A DNA stretch of 64,000 bases, taken from contig NC_092564.1 of assembly GCF_037975245.1 (NCBI RefSeq), forward strand, positions 5,929,484 to 5,993,483, given 5' to 3'. Numbering within the stretch: position 1 is the stretch's first letter; every line of letters starts with the position of its first letter. This stretch comes from Apostichopus japonicus (lineage: Eukaryota > Echinodermata > Holothuroidea > Aspidochirotida > Stichopodidae). Below the pieces are notes generated by a model. The model saw only the letters and a program-made list of their open reading frames with translations. It did not search any database and was not told where the DNA came from. Both the position numbers and the translations under genes were made by a program. Below, piece by piece: positions 13,075 through 25,400 of the stretch.

Positions 13075-15355
13075 CAGGGATGCCAACCTCTGAACTCAGA
13101 AAACTGTACTCACAGACCCAAAAAACTGTATTTTGTCATACAAAACTGTATTTTTTAATACGATGCCTAATTTGACTTGTAACTCTAAACCGAGGGTTTA
13201 AACTGACTTGTTTTTAAGTTTATGAGTTAAAAAATATGTTATGCAGAATTGATACATCATGATTATAACATCTTATAAAGTGTACAATTGATGAAACTTA
13301 CAAACATAGTGTTGTAATATACTAAATACTTCTCTTATTATATTCCATTGTGGCCTTTTTGCACTTCTGCAGGAGTTCCCGACAAAGTTCCCGTTTGTAA
13401 CAGGGAACCCCTGGGTCTTAGGCTCTTAGGTATCCTTTTGTAGGCCTATGTACCAAATTACCTCTGGGGTTTCTCGGAAAGAAAACCTTTTTTTTTTTTT
13501 ACAAATTTCCAAAATACGAAAATATGACATCCTACCGAGTCAGCACTGTGCTAAGCGAATGGCCTAGCCACCTCGACGTGTACGTCACCTGTTCATGGCT
13601 TGAAATTGGCTATGAATAGTTACTCAAAATATCCATCTCAAAAAGCATCTCAGACAAACCATCCATCTTCAATCTTTACCAAAGTGTAAACTTTAATTAC
13701 ATATTGCCTACATTCCGACATTATTGTGTACTTATTTTCAGTATTATACCGTTTATGAACAAATAGAAATGTTACGAACTTGAAGTTAAACATACCTATT
13801 CGTTACCTATTTAACTCCATTCAAGTTCAATTAAAAAATGTAAGCTAAGGCCAATCAAACTGAAAAGCAATTTGTACCATCGTAACTTGTTTAAAATTAC
13901 TCTAGAATGTTACCAAATTGATGTAAAGAATTAATAACAACTAGAAACTACTCCAATATAAAATACAACATTCCCTCTTTAAGACATAGCACATACCTTC
14001 CAAACAAATGCCGATATCCAGCAAATTGAAAGTTGTAAACTAAGCTACGCCTTTTTTTTTCTTTTTTTTTTGGGCAAACCGATGGTTAGGCTACATTTCC
14101 CATTGACTTAGTGTGATTGTTAGGCTAACATGTGGTCGAAGGTTGCAGTATTTCATGGATATTTTAGTTCTAGCTAACTGCGTCACAATTTCAGCGAATA
14201 AAGAGATGCTTAGACTAGATTTTACCGTTGACTACGTGTGGTGGTCGGCCCTACCATGCGCGACGATAGCAGCAAGGAAAGTATGTAAAACAGCTACGCA
14301 AAGTATTGGGGGTTTTTTTTGCAAACCGATAGTTGGGCTACATTTCCCATTGAATTAGTGTGGTTGTTAGGCTAACATGTGGTCGAAGATTGCAGTTTCC
14401 ATGGATATTTTTATTTTTTATTTGCGACACAACTAGAGCGAATAAACAGATGGCTAGGTTAGATTTCCATGTTGACTTAGTGTGAAGTAAGGCTACCATG
14501 TGGTCGGAGATTTGTTGGGATTTTAGGTTATTGTCCCGGTGATTGTGCGCGACCCTCTCGCACTGCTTCAAATTTGTTGCGGGATTGTGAGAACTGTTTG
14601 CGCGATTCGCGCTGCAACTGCAAACCTAGGTAGCTAAAGCAAACGCATATCACAATTAATTTTACACAGACACCTGATATAACGAGGGTGATTTTCTTAT
14701 ATTTCTCTTCTCTTTTTTCGCACTCGTAATTTTGCTTTAGGAGGGCTTTTTTAGCACTTGCGAGGGCGAATCGCCCGTCGCCACCCGCTTATTTCCAACC
14801 CGGTCCAGCACATTCGTTAATTCGCGAAATTGGTATTGTTACCATGCTTACTGTGCCAAGAAATATGAAGTCACTAACCACGAGGGAAGCAAAATTGGCG
14901 ACCCTGGCAGCCTAATTTGATGAAATTACATCGTGAAAGACGTATAGAGGGTGTCATTATTTTAATATTTCGTAGTAAAAGAGCAAACCTTATACATCAA
15001 TTGATATTTTCAACTTCCATATGTTTTTGAATAATGATATTTTCACCCTTCCATATGTTTTTGAATATTCGGTATGACATAACTGGTATTCCACGTAATT
15101 GTTCCGATTATGCAATAATCGTACCGATTCCGATTCCGATTCAGTTAATCGTTTGAACACTAATTATAACCCTAAGATTGGCCTTAGTCTCATTTAGCAG
15201 CCGCCAGTCGTTTATTTTTTGTACTTATTTTTGATAATGGAAAATCGTATTTTTTTATAATGGAAAATCGTATTTTTTGAGAACAAAACGTAAAATCGTA
15301 TTTTTGACAATTTTCCGTACAAAATACGGCAAAATCGTACTAGTTGGCATCCCTG
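13075..15355. mobile_element. Non-autonomous TIR transposon (2.28 kb) splitting the GGTCA array
   Basis: The ends are perfect 13-bp inverted repeats, CAGGGATGCCAAC. The hexamer TATTTA lies directly outside each end (13069-13074 and 15356-15361). Related uninterrupted array units (CCTATTGACATTTATGATC near 11710 and 12110) show the empty site, so the boundaries are secure. CAGGGNTGCC-type ends suggest hAT, but hAT elements make 8-bp duplications. There is no transposase ORF. The interior carries four ~125-bp subrepeats (14074-14513) that are also found inside the element at 39242-40283. Confidence 0.8.
14074..14513. repeat. Internal subrepeats of about 125 bp, four degenerate copies
   Basis: Units share GATGGTTAGGCTA, CCCATTGACTTAGTGTG and AACATGTGGTCGAAG and begin near 14074, 14200, 14318 and 14445. 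Three further copies are at 39354-39680. Confidence 0.75.
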
Positions 15356-15361
15356 TATTTA

Positions 15362-15910
15362 TGATTGGAAGGTACCTTTGACATCTGAAAATAGCATCGA
15401 AACTGTAAAAATCCCCAAAACACGAAAAGGTCACCAAAAGGTCAAATTGAGGTCAAGGGTCACCCAGATGCAGGTCGACAATTAGATTACATTGAAGCAA
15501 CTCCCAACCCTAACGGACAATTCATTCTCAAGTTATCGCAAAAATACTAGTTTTTTAACATTAATTGACCTTTGGTGACCTCAGATCACATAACCGTTAA
15601 GTTTCAAAATGTTCCCCTAACCAGTTCACAACTTGTCCCAAAATATCAACCTTGTCGCACATTGGCACTGGGAGTTATTGCAGTTTTAGTATTTGGGGTT
15701 TTTGGACCATAACTGATCTTTGGTGACCTTTGTGGGCACCAAAAACAATAGGGTTCATCTACTCACTATGGGCCACCCACCCACCAAGTTTGATCATGAT
15801 CAGTCAATCCCTTGTTGAGTTATCGTGCATACAAGCTAAGGCGTCACACACACACACACACACACATACACACGCCAACCTGAATACATAGGTTCCTTTG
15901 CTTTTAGCAA
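15362..15910. repeat. Right part of the GGTCA array, ending in (CA)n and a foldback
   Basis: Continues the array interrupted at 13069. It ends with a (CA) tract (15845-15867) and GGTTCCTTTGC...AGCAAGGAACC, a short hairpin at 15890-15915. Related 3' ends, GGCGTCACATACAC to AGGTT..CTT, occur near 34895-34975 and 41470-41550, so this is a family with a conserved terminal segment. Confidence 0.7.
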
Positions 15911-18900
15911 GGAACCAAAAACAAAGAAAACGTGAAACAATACTGAAGGAGGCTTCGTGAAAAGATTACATATTGCTGAATCACACACTACAGTCTTTAT
16001 ATTTTAAACCTGAACAAGAGACTTCCCTACTCAAAAGTTGAAAAAAACCAGTGACTGATTTATTTCATATCAAACAGCAAAATGTAGTTTAACTACTAAC
16101 AACACAACAAATTCGATATCCAATTTATAATGCAAAGTTGTAGAAGCTTAATTTTGGCACCTATGCTATGCAGTTAACCATATAGATTTCACCACATAAC
16201 ACAAAAGTTGTGCTAAGTTGTTTACGTTTTGTTCTTGTGTTTGTTTGTTTGCTTTTTCTCCTTGTTACAGTGTTAATATTGCAGGTATATATGATCTATA
16301 AGCAAAATACACACACAAGATACCTCATAAATGTTTATTCACAAGGTAAATACTAAACCAATGTTCCCCTGTGAATGATTAGAAACATACACAAAACAAA
16401 AGTTGGAGCACAAAACCTGCCAGAAAATAAAATTGAGCTGCTTTGAATTCCAAGAGAGCTAGCTTCCCAAATTATTTACAGCCTGACCAACCTGTTATCT
16501 TTTTTCCAACTAATACCCTAACACACAGCAGCTAAAGGTCAGTTAGATCAAAATGTATTCACTCCTCTTGTCAACAATTATTGATTCACTACAAACAAAT
16601 TCTTATCAAAACAACACACACACATAGCACACACTGACAACATATTTGGTTAATCACCCAATCCTGCTGACTTGAGGTGGTGATACAAGCTAATGCGTAC
16701 ACACAGGGGGGAGTAAGGGATTTGACCTCAACAGCCCTTAATCCTATTTCTTGGCCAACAGATAGGTAGCAGCAGAGTTGGTTGTGTGGGGTTCTTTTCC
16801 ATTTCTATTTTTCCCCTGTTCTTTATATTGCTAGTCAGTGTGTACAGAGAGAGATAGAGAGCAATGACAGACACAGTGTTGTCACTACAATTGATCCCAG
16901 TGGCAGATTCTGGAGTATGGAAAGGAATAAATTGCATTCAAACTGTCTCTTACTCTTTTCAGCATTGCTGTGAGGCAGTGAGGTGGTGGTGTGTGTGCAT
17001 GATAAGCTTTTATCAAACACACTTGAAAGAGTAGTTGGCACAGGGACAACTATTACTGATACAACTAGGAGGTGTGATTACTGCCTGCATGCAGGTCATT
17101 TCAATTGCGTGTTAATACTTAGGGGGGTGGGTGACCAGTCATTTTTGCACATGATTGGTTCTTACAGCAAGTGTAGTTCAGTTTTGAAGGTGGTGCCTTG
17201 TTGAACAAGTTCAATGCTCTGCCTTGGTGGCTGACAATATTCAGCACTGTATAGAGGACACTTCAGCATGAGTAATTTTAATGCATAATTCATACCATAG
17301 TAAGCCAGGGGGATATAAGCCATTCTTTTCAGCACCTTCTCCCGAACTTCGAGGGATGTAGATATCTCTGAATTTAAACCCTGGCAGAGGGGAACAATAT
17401 CCATTTACTACTGCACACAACAAACTCAAGAGCAGTTATTGGTAGCTTAAGTTGATTGCTGAACAAAATTGCTGAAAGTTGTCTGAATCTAACATCCTCA
17501 TAGCATTTTGGATGGGTGAAGATATGAATTATTAAAATGTAGTGATATTTTGTAAATTGCATCTGGCAACAGCAGATTGGATGATGTCATCAGGGCACTT
17601 CCGCTGAAAATACCTTTGTGTGTCTTTATAATTTGTCAATCGTGTTTTCAAAAAAATAGAAAGAAAATTTCTACAAAAAAGATACATTTTGATGAAATTC
17701 TAAGTACAGAGAATTTTGACAGCTTATGCAAACATGCCAAATATATCAAGCTTCAAGGATAAATCAACAAGAAGATTATAATAGCCTATGCCCTTTAGAA
17801 GCTTTACTTAAAGTAAAGCTTCTAAAGGGCATTGCCCAGATAACATCACAGACTCCCCTAAAGTGATCCAACTTCCTGGATTGGTTGAAGGTGAAGTCAG
17901 TAAAATAGGTTACATTCAATCAAACATATCTCGAGTTAGGGGCATGGTGTTGAGAAGGGGTTTTCCACTATTAGAGTAGAATATTTTCTCTTTAATATAA
18001 GTTTAACATTGTTTGTCACCAGAATACCCTTTTAAGGAGCTCCTTTGAGTTGAGTCTGATCGTTTGTTTTCTATTATAATATAGCCCATTACAATGTACC
18101 TCAGTAGTTCATTAACTTCACCGTACAGTCAAGTTAATAAATCTTCAAATAGTATAAGTAAAAGTCAAACTTTTTGAAATGTACTTTTGCTTTTAATAAC
18201 TCATTTAAAAGAGTTAATGCTAAATGCAAAAGTAACTTTGATTTTGGTGAAATGATCTTGGGGTTGATCGACTGCAATTTTATTCTTGATGATACTCATT
18301 ATAAGGTCTGACAAAAACGTCAACCAAATGCAAAATGGTTCTCATTAACTTCCATATGAACACTCAAATTTGTTTGGCAATAACTTGGGATGTCAGAAAT
18401 AGATCTAGGAAAATAGTATCATTTTGGAACATTTGGGGCCAAGGTTAATGATGACCTGTGAGTAGTTGTAAAGCAATTTGAAATCCTAAATACCAGTGGT
18501 GAGGATAATTCTTTCGTGGATACCACAAGTTGGTTTGTAGGATATTGTATTCTCACGGGACTCATAAATGTCACTGTAATAAAACTTAGCACTGCAAAAC
18601 AGTCACAAACTGCTAACATGCCCAATTTGCACTTCATTTACTTTTCTGATAAATGTTGACACCCTGTAAATAAATGTCCTGAATCCAACTTTCTAAGTCT
18701 TTGTGGACAAAAACAGCTGTACCGACCACATAACCAGTAGCAAACAGTATTAACCAATATGTCATAATCATATCATGTCATGATAAATTCCCAAAATAAG
18801 CAATCCATAAGGAACAAAGAAATGTTCACACATCTTTGAGATGATACACTATGATAATTATATTGCTGTCTTGAGCATGTATAAAAATGGCGATTTGGAA

Positions 18901-19215
18901 TTGAAGGTGATTTGAAGGGGGAGGAGTGGGGGGTGGGAGTGGGGGTTGGACTTGCCATTGTAATGGAATGACATAGCACTTCTACCAGACCTTGTTAATA
19001 GTTACAGTATGCAGACAGTTTGTTCTGTCAGTATTCATCAATTTGATTTTTTTTTCATTACCAACCTCCATCATCTGTGGTCCTGCAGGAGTCTAAAGAA
19101 CTTTGCAATCATGACTGCTTGTGTGGTGTACAGTATGTGTATACATGTGTATGTAATGTCAACAAATATCTCGCCAAGTGCAACTTGAACTTGAACTTCA
19201 CATTTGGTATATTTA
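15911..19215. other. Intron 2, segment 2
   Basis: No exon or delimited transposon recognised apart from the perfect palindrome at 17788-17832. There is a short G-rich stretch at 18918-18950. Confidence 0.45.
17788..17832. repeat. Perfect palindrome, 22-bp arms around one base
   Basis: The left arm (17788-17809, beginning ATGCCCTTTAGAAGC) is matched base for base by its inverse complement at 17811-17832, with a single A at 17810. Symmetry stops sharply on both sides. No TSD is evident. It would make a stable hairpin in the intron RNA. Confidence 0.92.
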
Positions 19216-19374
19216 CATCGCTCCTCCTGTCTCCTCACAACCTCAGCACTCTTGTTCTACCGTGTCTAGAGTGAACTGGTTACCGTTTAACACTGCGCAC
19301 CCTCTATAACCGGACCCCACTGATCAATGACCGCTCTTCTCACTGTAGCACCCCACAGTGTCTAGAACGTGTTT
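19216..19374 (+). repeat. Left arm of a 3.2-kb-spaced inverted repeat
   Basis: Matches, in inverse orientation and at high similarity, 22241-22404. Shared blocks include ACCGTGTCTAGAGTGAACTG and CACCCTCTATAAC. The arms differ by small indels: the left lacks six bases that in the right arm read GTAAGC. Confidence 0.8.
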
Positions 19375-20810
19375 CTCGACTGGGATTCTGGTCTTCTAGA
19401 ATCATACAGAATTTCGGTATCAGAATCTCTCTCGGCGCTTACTGAAGAGTCACATCTTTGGATCAACTTCCCTGCAAAGACCCCGATAAGTATCGTTTTC
19501 AATTTAGAGGGCTTTGGGTTGGATTTTTGGGCTCTGCCCTTATTCCGATTTTAAAGGCTTTATCGGGGTACGTGCAGATCTACATTGCTTGATGAGTACA
19601 AAACACTAAGATAAAGCCACATACCAAACTTGAATAAAATAACCACCATGTGATGAATAAACTTACCATCGTGTACTTCATGAATTATCACATAAATTAT
19701 ACAAGTGAAGCTGTCACATACCCACTCACACTATACACAGCTAGTAAATATACACCATCTTCATTGCAGAGATGCCTTCCTCCCTTCAGCAAGTAATCAA
19801 TAACATAACACAATGAGACAATTCAAAGCAGTTCAACAAGAGTCAAGGATACAAACAACATGTAAAATTCACACAAAAGATTGTGAAGGGTGAATTGAAC
19901 AAGCTATTATTTACAAACACACCAATCTCCAAAGAAAAGTTTGAGCTGCCAAGGAAGGTAAATGTTTGAGTCCTTCACCCCCCCCCCCACACCTTTGTTA
20001 TATTACGACTCTATACCATTCTGTAAATGAGCTAGACCTAAAAGGTTTGGTCAGATTTGGCATTCTGGGAAATGATGTAAATAGCAACTGAATGTTTACT
20101 ATTTAACACAAAATGCAAATTCTATCCTTCAAGGAAGTTTGAAAGTACTTAACTGGAAACCTTGAGTGCATCCAGTTCATTCAGCCAAACAGAATGAAAG
20201 CCATTAGGCTTTGTCATTACTTCCCACATTTTTCAACTTGATCAATTTTTGCACAGTTTATAAGGTTCTTGGCTTCTTGCACTAATGTGAACACACATTT
20301 ATGCAGTTTATCAAAGCTTTACTCTTGGAACTCTTAACTTACAGGTTTTCACTCCTTTTTTTTACCTCCATTTACCTTTAAGGATCTTTGACCTGAAAGG
20401 TTCTCACACTAAACTAACACATGGAACTCCACAAATTATGAAGCTTGGATAAAGTTTATATGTTGGTTAAAGAGTACAAGTAAACTGTTCTTTTCTGTGA
20501 GGTCAAAGGTTATTTGAGTTCAACAGAGGCCATAGTATGGAAACCTTGTAAATATGATAATTACATCTAAAATGAAAGCCTGGATGAACCACATACTGTG
20601 TATGTACATCCACCATAGTGAATGAACTAAACTGATATTTTTTGTGGAGGGCCAAGGGGTCATTTGAGGTCACCAGGGGTCAAAGTCTCAACATTTTGAA
20701 GGACAATTTAAGCTGAGAAGCCTGAGATGGAAGTTCATACTTAGCCTTAGTGGGTTAACCTTAAGTATTGAATAAAAAAATAAAAAAAATAAACTTGAGG
20801 TCAAAACTTT

Positions 20811-20926
20811 AACATTTTATATTCTTTTTATATTCTTTTATATTCTTTTTATATTCTATTTTATATTCCTTTTTATATTCTTTTTATATTTATATTTTAT
20901 ATTCTTTATCATTTTATATTCTTCTA
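20811..20926 (+). repeat. Minisatellite, TTTTATATTC units
   Basis: About ten imperfect copies of a 9-12-base unit (TTTTATATTC / TTTTTATATTC). Confidence 0.85.
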
Positions 20927-21861
20927 AGGCAAGTTTGGCAAAGAGCCAATCAGCTTGTTGGGTTTTCTGGTTTGGGTCAATTTACCTCTTTGTTGTGTGG
21001 TATTTAGAGAGAATATAACTGAATTAATCCAATTATAAGTAGGAAGAACTGGTTTTTTGGCAAGAGATTTTTGGCTTATGTGTCCATTTTATCGCTGGTA
21101 TTCCATTTGATATTCTGCCAATATCAGCTTGGTGACAATATGTAATTATACAGATAATTCTGTGTTTGATGTAAGGAGATGAAGTAATACTATATCTACT
21201 GAATTGTTTTGAAAATTTTAACAGAAGTACACTTGAACTATTTAGATGAAAGGTGCTTTTCATGTAAAGTGTATACAATTATTTCAAGTGGCAATAATAC
21301 AAGTTACTTTGTACACATGCATTTCAATTTGCTAGGGAAAGATAGGAAGGGGGGAGGGGTAGGGTGAAGGAGATAATTTGAGGAAACTTTAGTACTTTTT
21401 CACTTGTGGTATGTTTGATGTTTCAATGTTTGTTGGACTGGCAATAATACAAGTTAGTTTTACCCCCTTTCAAATACCTCACTGAGCAAGAAATCTAAGA
21501 GGGAGGGGGGGGCAGTGAATTTTGTGATTGAGTCTGAGCATCAGTGACCATTATATAATTTTCTAGCATAATTTGGGGCCAAAAATTTTGAACTTTAAAA
21601 CATATTGACGCAAAAAACCTATTCTTCCAATGTTTACGAAGGTCATAAAACGTGTGTGCAAGGTCATTAAAAGGGTCGACTTGAGTAGTTGGAATGAGTG
21701 TGAGTATACACAGTCTTGAATGGAATAGTAGCTCCATCATAGCTTACAAACACAAGTAATAACAACAGTTCGTATCAACTCAGTACCACACAACTTTACG
21801 GACGGTCTTGGACTCAATGAAGAACTGTAACGCTCAAATGATTTTCTTTGTATTCATTTTT

Positions 21862-21993
21862 CTGTTCTATTTTCGACCCTTTCAGTCCCTTTGAGTCAAT
21901 TTTACCAATTTTCATTTATTAATTTTGCTGTTCTATTTTGGACCCTTTCAGTCCCTTTGAGTCAATTTTCCCAATTTTCATTTATTAATTTTG
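21862..21993 (+). repeat. Tandem duplication, 66-bp period, two copies
   Basis: Two nearly identical units, each starting CTGTTCTATTTT and containing TCAGTCCCTTTGAGTCAATT. Recent local duplication. Confidence 0.85.
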
Positions 21994-22240
21994 GAGCCTT
22001 TTAGAAGCTAGATTTGTAGGTCTTGCCTGGATGTGTTGACTCAAGCTCAATAGTAACGCTGTATTAGAAAATACTACGAAGAAAGACCAATGGTAAAGTG
22101 ATTCCTAACCAATGTATGAAATTTGACCATGGACGAAACATTTTCAATTTGTCACCAAAATCTCTGCCTCTTCCGTAAAAAGAGGTCCTGCTAACGACAG
22201 GTCCGTAAGATTCGAATACATGAAAAATCCAAGCATGAAA

Positions 22241-22404
22241 CAAACTTTCTAGAACACTTTGGGTGGTAGAATGAGAAGGGAGGTCATTGGCCGGCGGGGT
22301 CCAGTTATAGAGGGTGCACAGTGATGAATGGTTACCAGTTCACTCTAGACACGGTAGATTCAGAGAGCTGAGGTTGTGAGAAGACAGGTAAGCGAGGAGC
22401 GATG
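22241..22404 (-). repeat. Right arm of the inverted repeat with 19216-19374
   Basis: Inverse complement of the left arm. The 2.9 kb between the arms has no transposase frame. The arms may be termini of one element or two opposed insertions of one family. Confidence 0.8.
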
Positions 22405-25400
22405 CAAATGCATTGCATCATGCTTCTGAAGTATCACAGGTCTCAGTGAATTCCATCATCCCCCATGACCTAATGACATTGTTTACAAGGCTATCCAAGA
22501 GATTGGAACATATTTCCTCTCAAATGAAAATCAAACATATTAAAATATATGATCGTATGGTATACAGAAAACAGACAAATCTGGTCAGAATCGTTTTCCA
22601 ACTCTTGATTCTTGCTTTAAATTTTATTCCCGAAAGTAATTGAACTAAGGCATGGTTATTACTCTGCTTGTTAGAACAACATTTACCTACTTTTTTTCTA
22701 TTTGGCCAACTGAAGCAAATAAATCCAAGGTAAAAAAGTAAGCAATATTGCATTATTGCATGATGCTTTTGAACACAAAACTTATGAAGAGAACCCTTTA
22801 TGTTACTACCAACCCTTCCAATGTAGGCCAAACGCACAGTTAACCAATGTACATGACTCTTGCAGCCATACTTTAAATTATACTTCTATTTCTTGGCTTG
22901 GGCGATGCCAAATTTATTTGCAGAAAGTAAAACTTTGGTTACCTGCAGCAAAGACTGATGACATTTTGACCCATTCCACAGATTACCAAGCACTTTGTCA
23001 GTTTGAATTCAAAATGAATACCATCCTGATGACTGTCACAAAATCGACCATCACAATTCAGACATTTTCTGATGAGAATACAACCCAATGCAACTGTAAT
23101 CATCCTCTGTGCAAACAATGACAAAGTCCTCTATGGTATTGAGAAGACAAATCCCTATGTACAGTTTTTTTATGTGCAGGGAAAGTGTAGTGGTTGCAGG
23201 AAAGGCTGACAAAAACAACAACAAAGACAAAACCCAGTTACAAAGTCCAAGTAGGAAACTTTCCCACCAAAAAAAAATACAGATAACAGGTTAAGTAACT
23301 ACCCATAGTTCGCCTACCTAATTCCTGAACAATGCCAGAGCTACCTTTACAATAAGCTCAATTGAATTATGGAACCATCATTCTTAAAGATCACCCCACA
23401 GATAATAGAGGTCAGGAGAATCTGAAATTCCTATCAATTGCTGTGCTGATAGCAATCATCCTCCCCCTCTCACAGATCTCTACAGTAGTAGTTAGTAACA
23501 AGACTTCCAAGTACAGAGTAATAGGTCAATGATGATCACAGTCACCACAGAGAAGCTCTTTTGAGTTCTGAAAAATGATGGTAATTGACTTCCCTCTGGT
23601 TGGTCACTCAGTGTGATAAGTATTAAATATTTGTGAGAAGATGCATTTCATCCTTTAGGTTTCATCCACAATCCAGTTTATTAGCCAATTATAGAACATT
23701 ATTTAAAACAGTGAAGTAATATGTATAAAACTATGTAAATTTAGATTTTTAACACCTTTTGTAGCATGTAAAAGGATCATATAAAAGAAAAGAAAGAGTT
23801 TTGAGAGAACAAAGTTTCCTTACAAATGGAAATGGACTTATTTATTCATGCCCACTACCTAATATCTGAAAGGATGTCTTGGCTGGATTAAATTATTCAT
23901 ATTTGGAGAAATACTGAGAAACCTTGATCAACATGGCCAGAAATTGGCAAATACATTTAAACAGCTACTTCAAAGGAACAGTTTGTAGGTTTCCCTTTAT
24001 TCTCAAGAAATCAAAGCATACCACTACTGTATACGAAACTGACCATGTTGAAGAGATACAAAACTATCATGAAACAATGTTCTGTACGTGCCTAGATTCT
24101 TAGGGGCAAGTAAATGTGATGGTGAGGGATAGGGGATGGGATAGGGGAAGGGATAGGGAAGGGGCTAGGGGAGGAAAGCTGGAGAGGGAAGCTGGGAAAG
24201 GGGAAGGTGAAGGAGAATGGGAAGACAAAGGGAGGACATGATAAATATCCAGGTAATGTCATATTATCATCAATTTTTAGAATTGATAAAAATACACATT
24301 ATCTGCACAGAAAGTTCCTACCCTTTCGGAGATCTATGACTTCTACACTTTGAAATCCCTACATTTGGACAAAGCCCACCAATTAGCCAATCCTCTTAGT
24401 ATACTTCTAGTCTCTAGACCACTTTCCATGGGTGATATCATGGGAAGGAGAGCCTTGACCAACTTTAACAAATCACTCAAATTGGACATTCTGTACTACA
24501 AGTTACCATAACAACCACCTTGAAGGTAGTTGGAGATTTTACCTGCAAAAAATAAACCCATTGCATGCCTCAATTCCATATTTTTTCTCTCTAGTAGCCT
24601 ACCCCAAGGGTGCCATAATCTTCCACAGGGGGAGAATAACCTGTACTTGTGTTTGCAGTAATTCGCTGCATTCCTTGACCCGATGGGGTCAACCTGTTCA
24701 CAACAGTGAGGTTGGCATGAATCTTAAACTTTCCATAAGTGTACACTGCATGAAGAAGACTCTGTATGTTGTACTGGAGACTCTCCAATTCATCATATTG
24801 CTGAATGGTCAAGAAATCACCACAGCAACAGCAGGACAGCAGTAATACATGCTGGTCAGTGTATAAAAGCCTTTGTACTCGGTAACATCAGGGGAGAGAT
24901 GAATTAATTTGAACAGGCTCAGATTATTTGTTTAAAACCAAAGGAAAAGGAACCGGTTTCCTGTGATTTTAACGAATCAAAACAGTTATTGTAACCTTAG
25001 CAATGACTGGTAAAGTGTATTGTTTCCATTACTAATTAACAAAGATGTTTTACTCCCAAGGTTTGATTATCACAGCCACAGATCTTCCCAACCTGACCAA
25101 GTTACAGGCAGATGATAGGGTTATTATACGGTTTACCCCTTACAGTATGTGTAAACATCTTCCACAGTCATTAAACTTGCAGCATTTGTACTGGTCATAC
25201 ACCTAACCAGTAAAGTAACAATCAATAAGTAATGACCAAGGTAAAACATGTGGCAGAATCATTGATATGCAGCTAGGTGTCAATGTTGTCTCAAACAATT
25301 CAAAAGAACATCGGAAAAAATAGATTCAAAGGTACCTTGACTTCTGTAACATTAGGGCTCATGTAGTATTGGGCATATACTAGCTAGGTGTGCGCGAGGT

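Larger units (their letters stand above)
19375..22240. other. Intron 2, segment between the inverted arms
   Basis: No coding sequence. It contains the TATTCTTTT minisatellite (20811-20926) and a 66-bp tandem duplication (21862-21993), plus a G-rich tract at 21345-21370. Confidence 0.45.

Noticed and set aside
15880-15920. Terminal hairpin considered as a Helitron 3' end
   Set aside because: No CTRR follows the hairpin and no matching TC 5' end was found.
22756-23121. 121-codon plus-strand frame
   Set aside because: Longest unexplained frame in intron 2, but no domain, no splice-site context and ordinary intronic composition.
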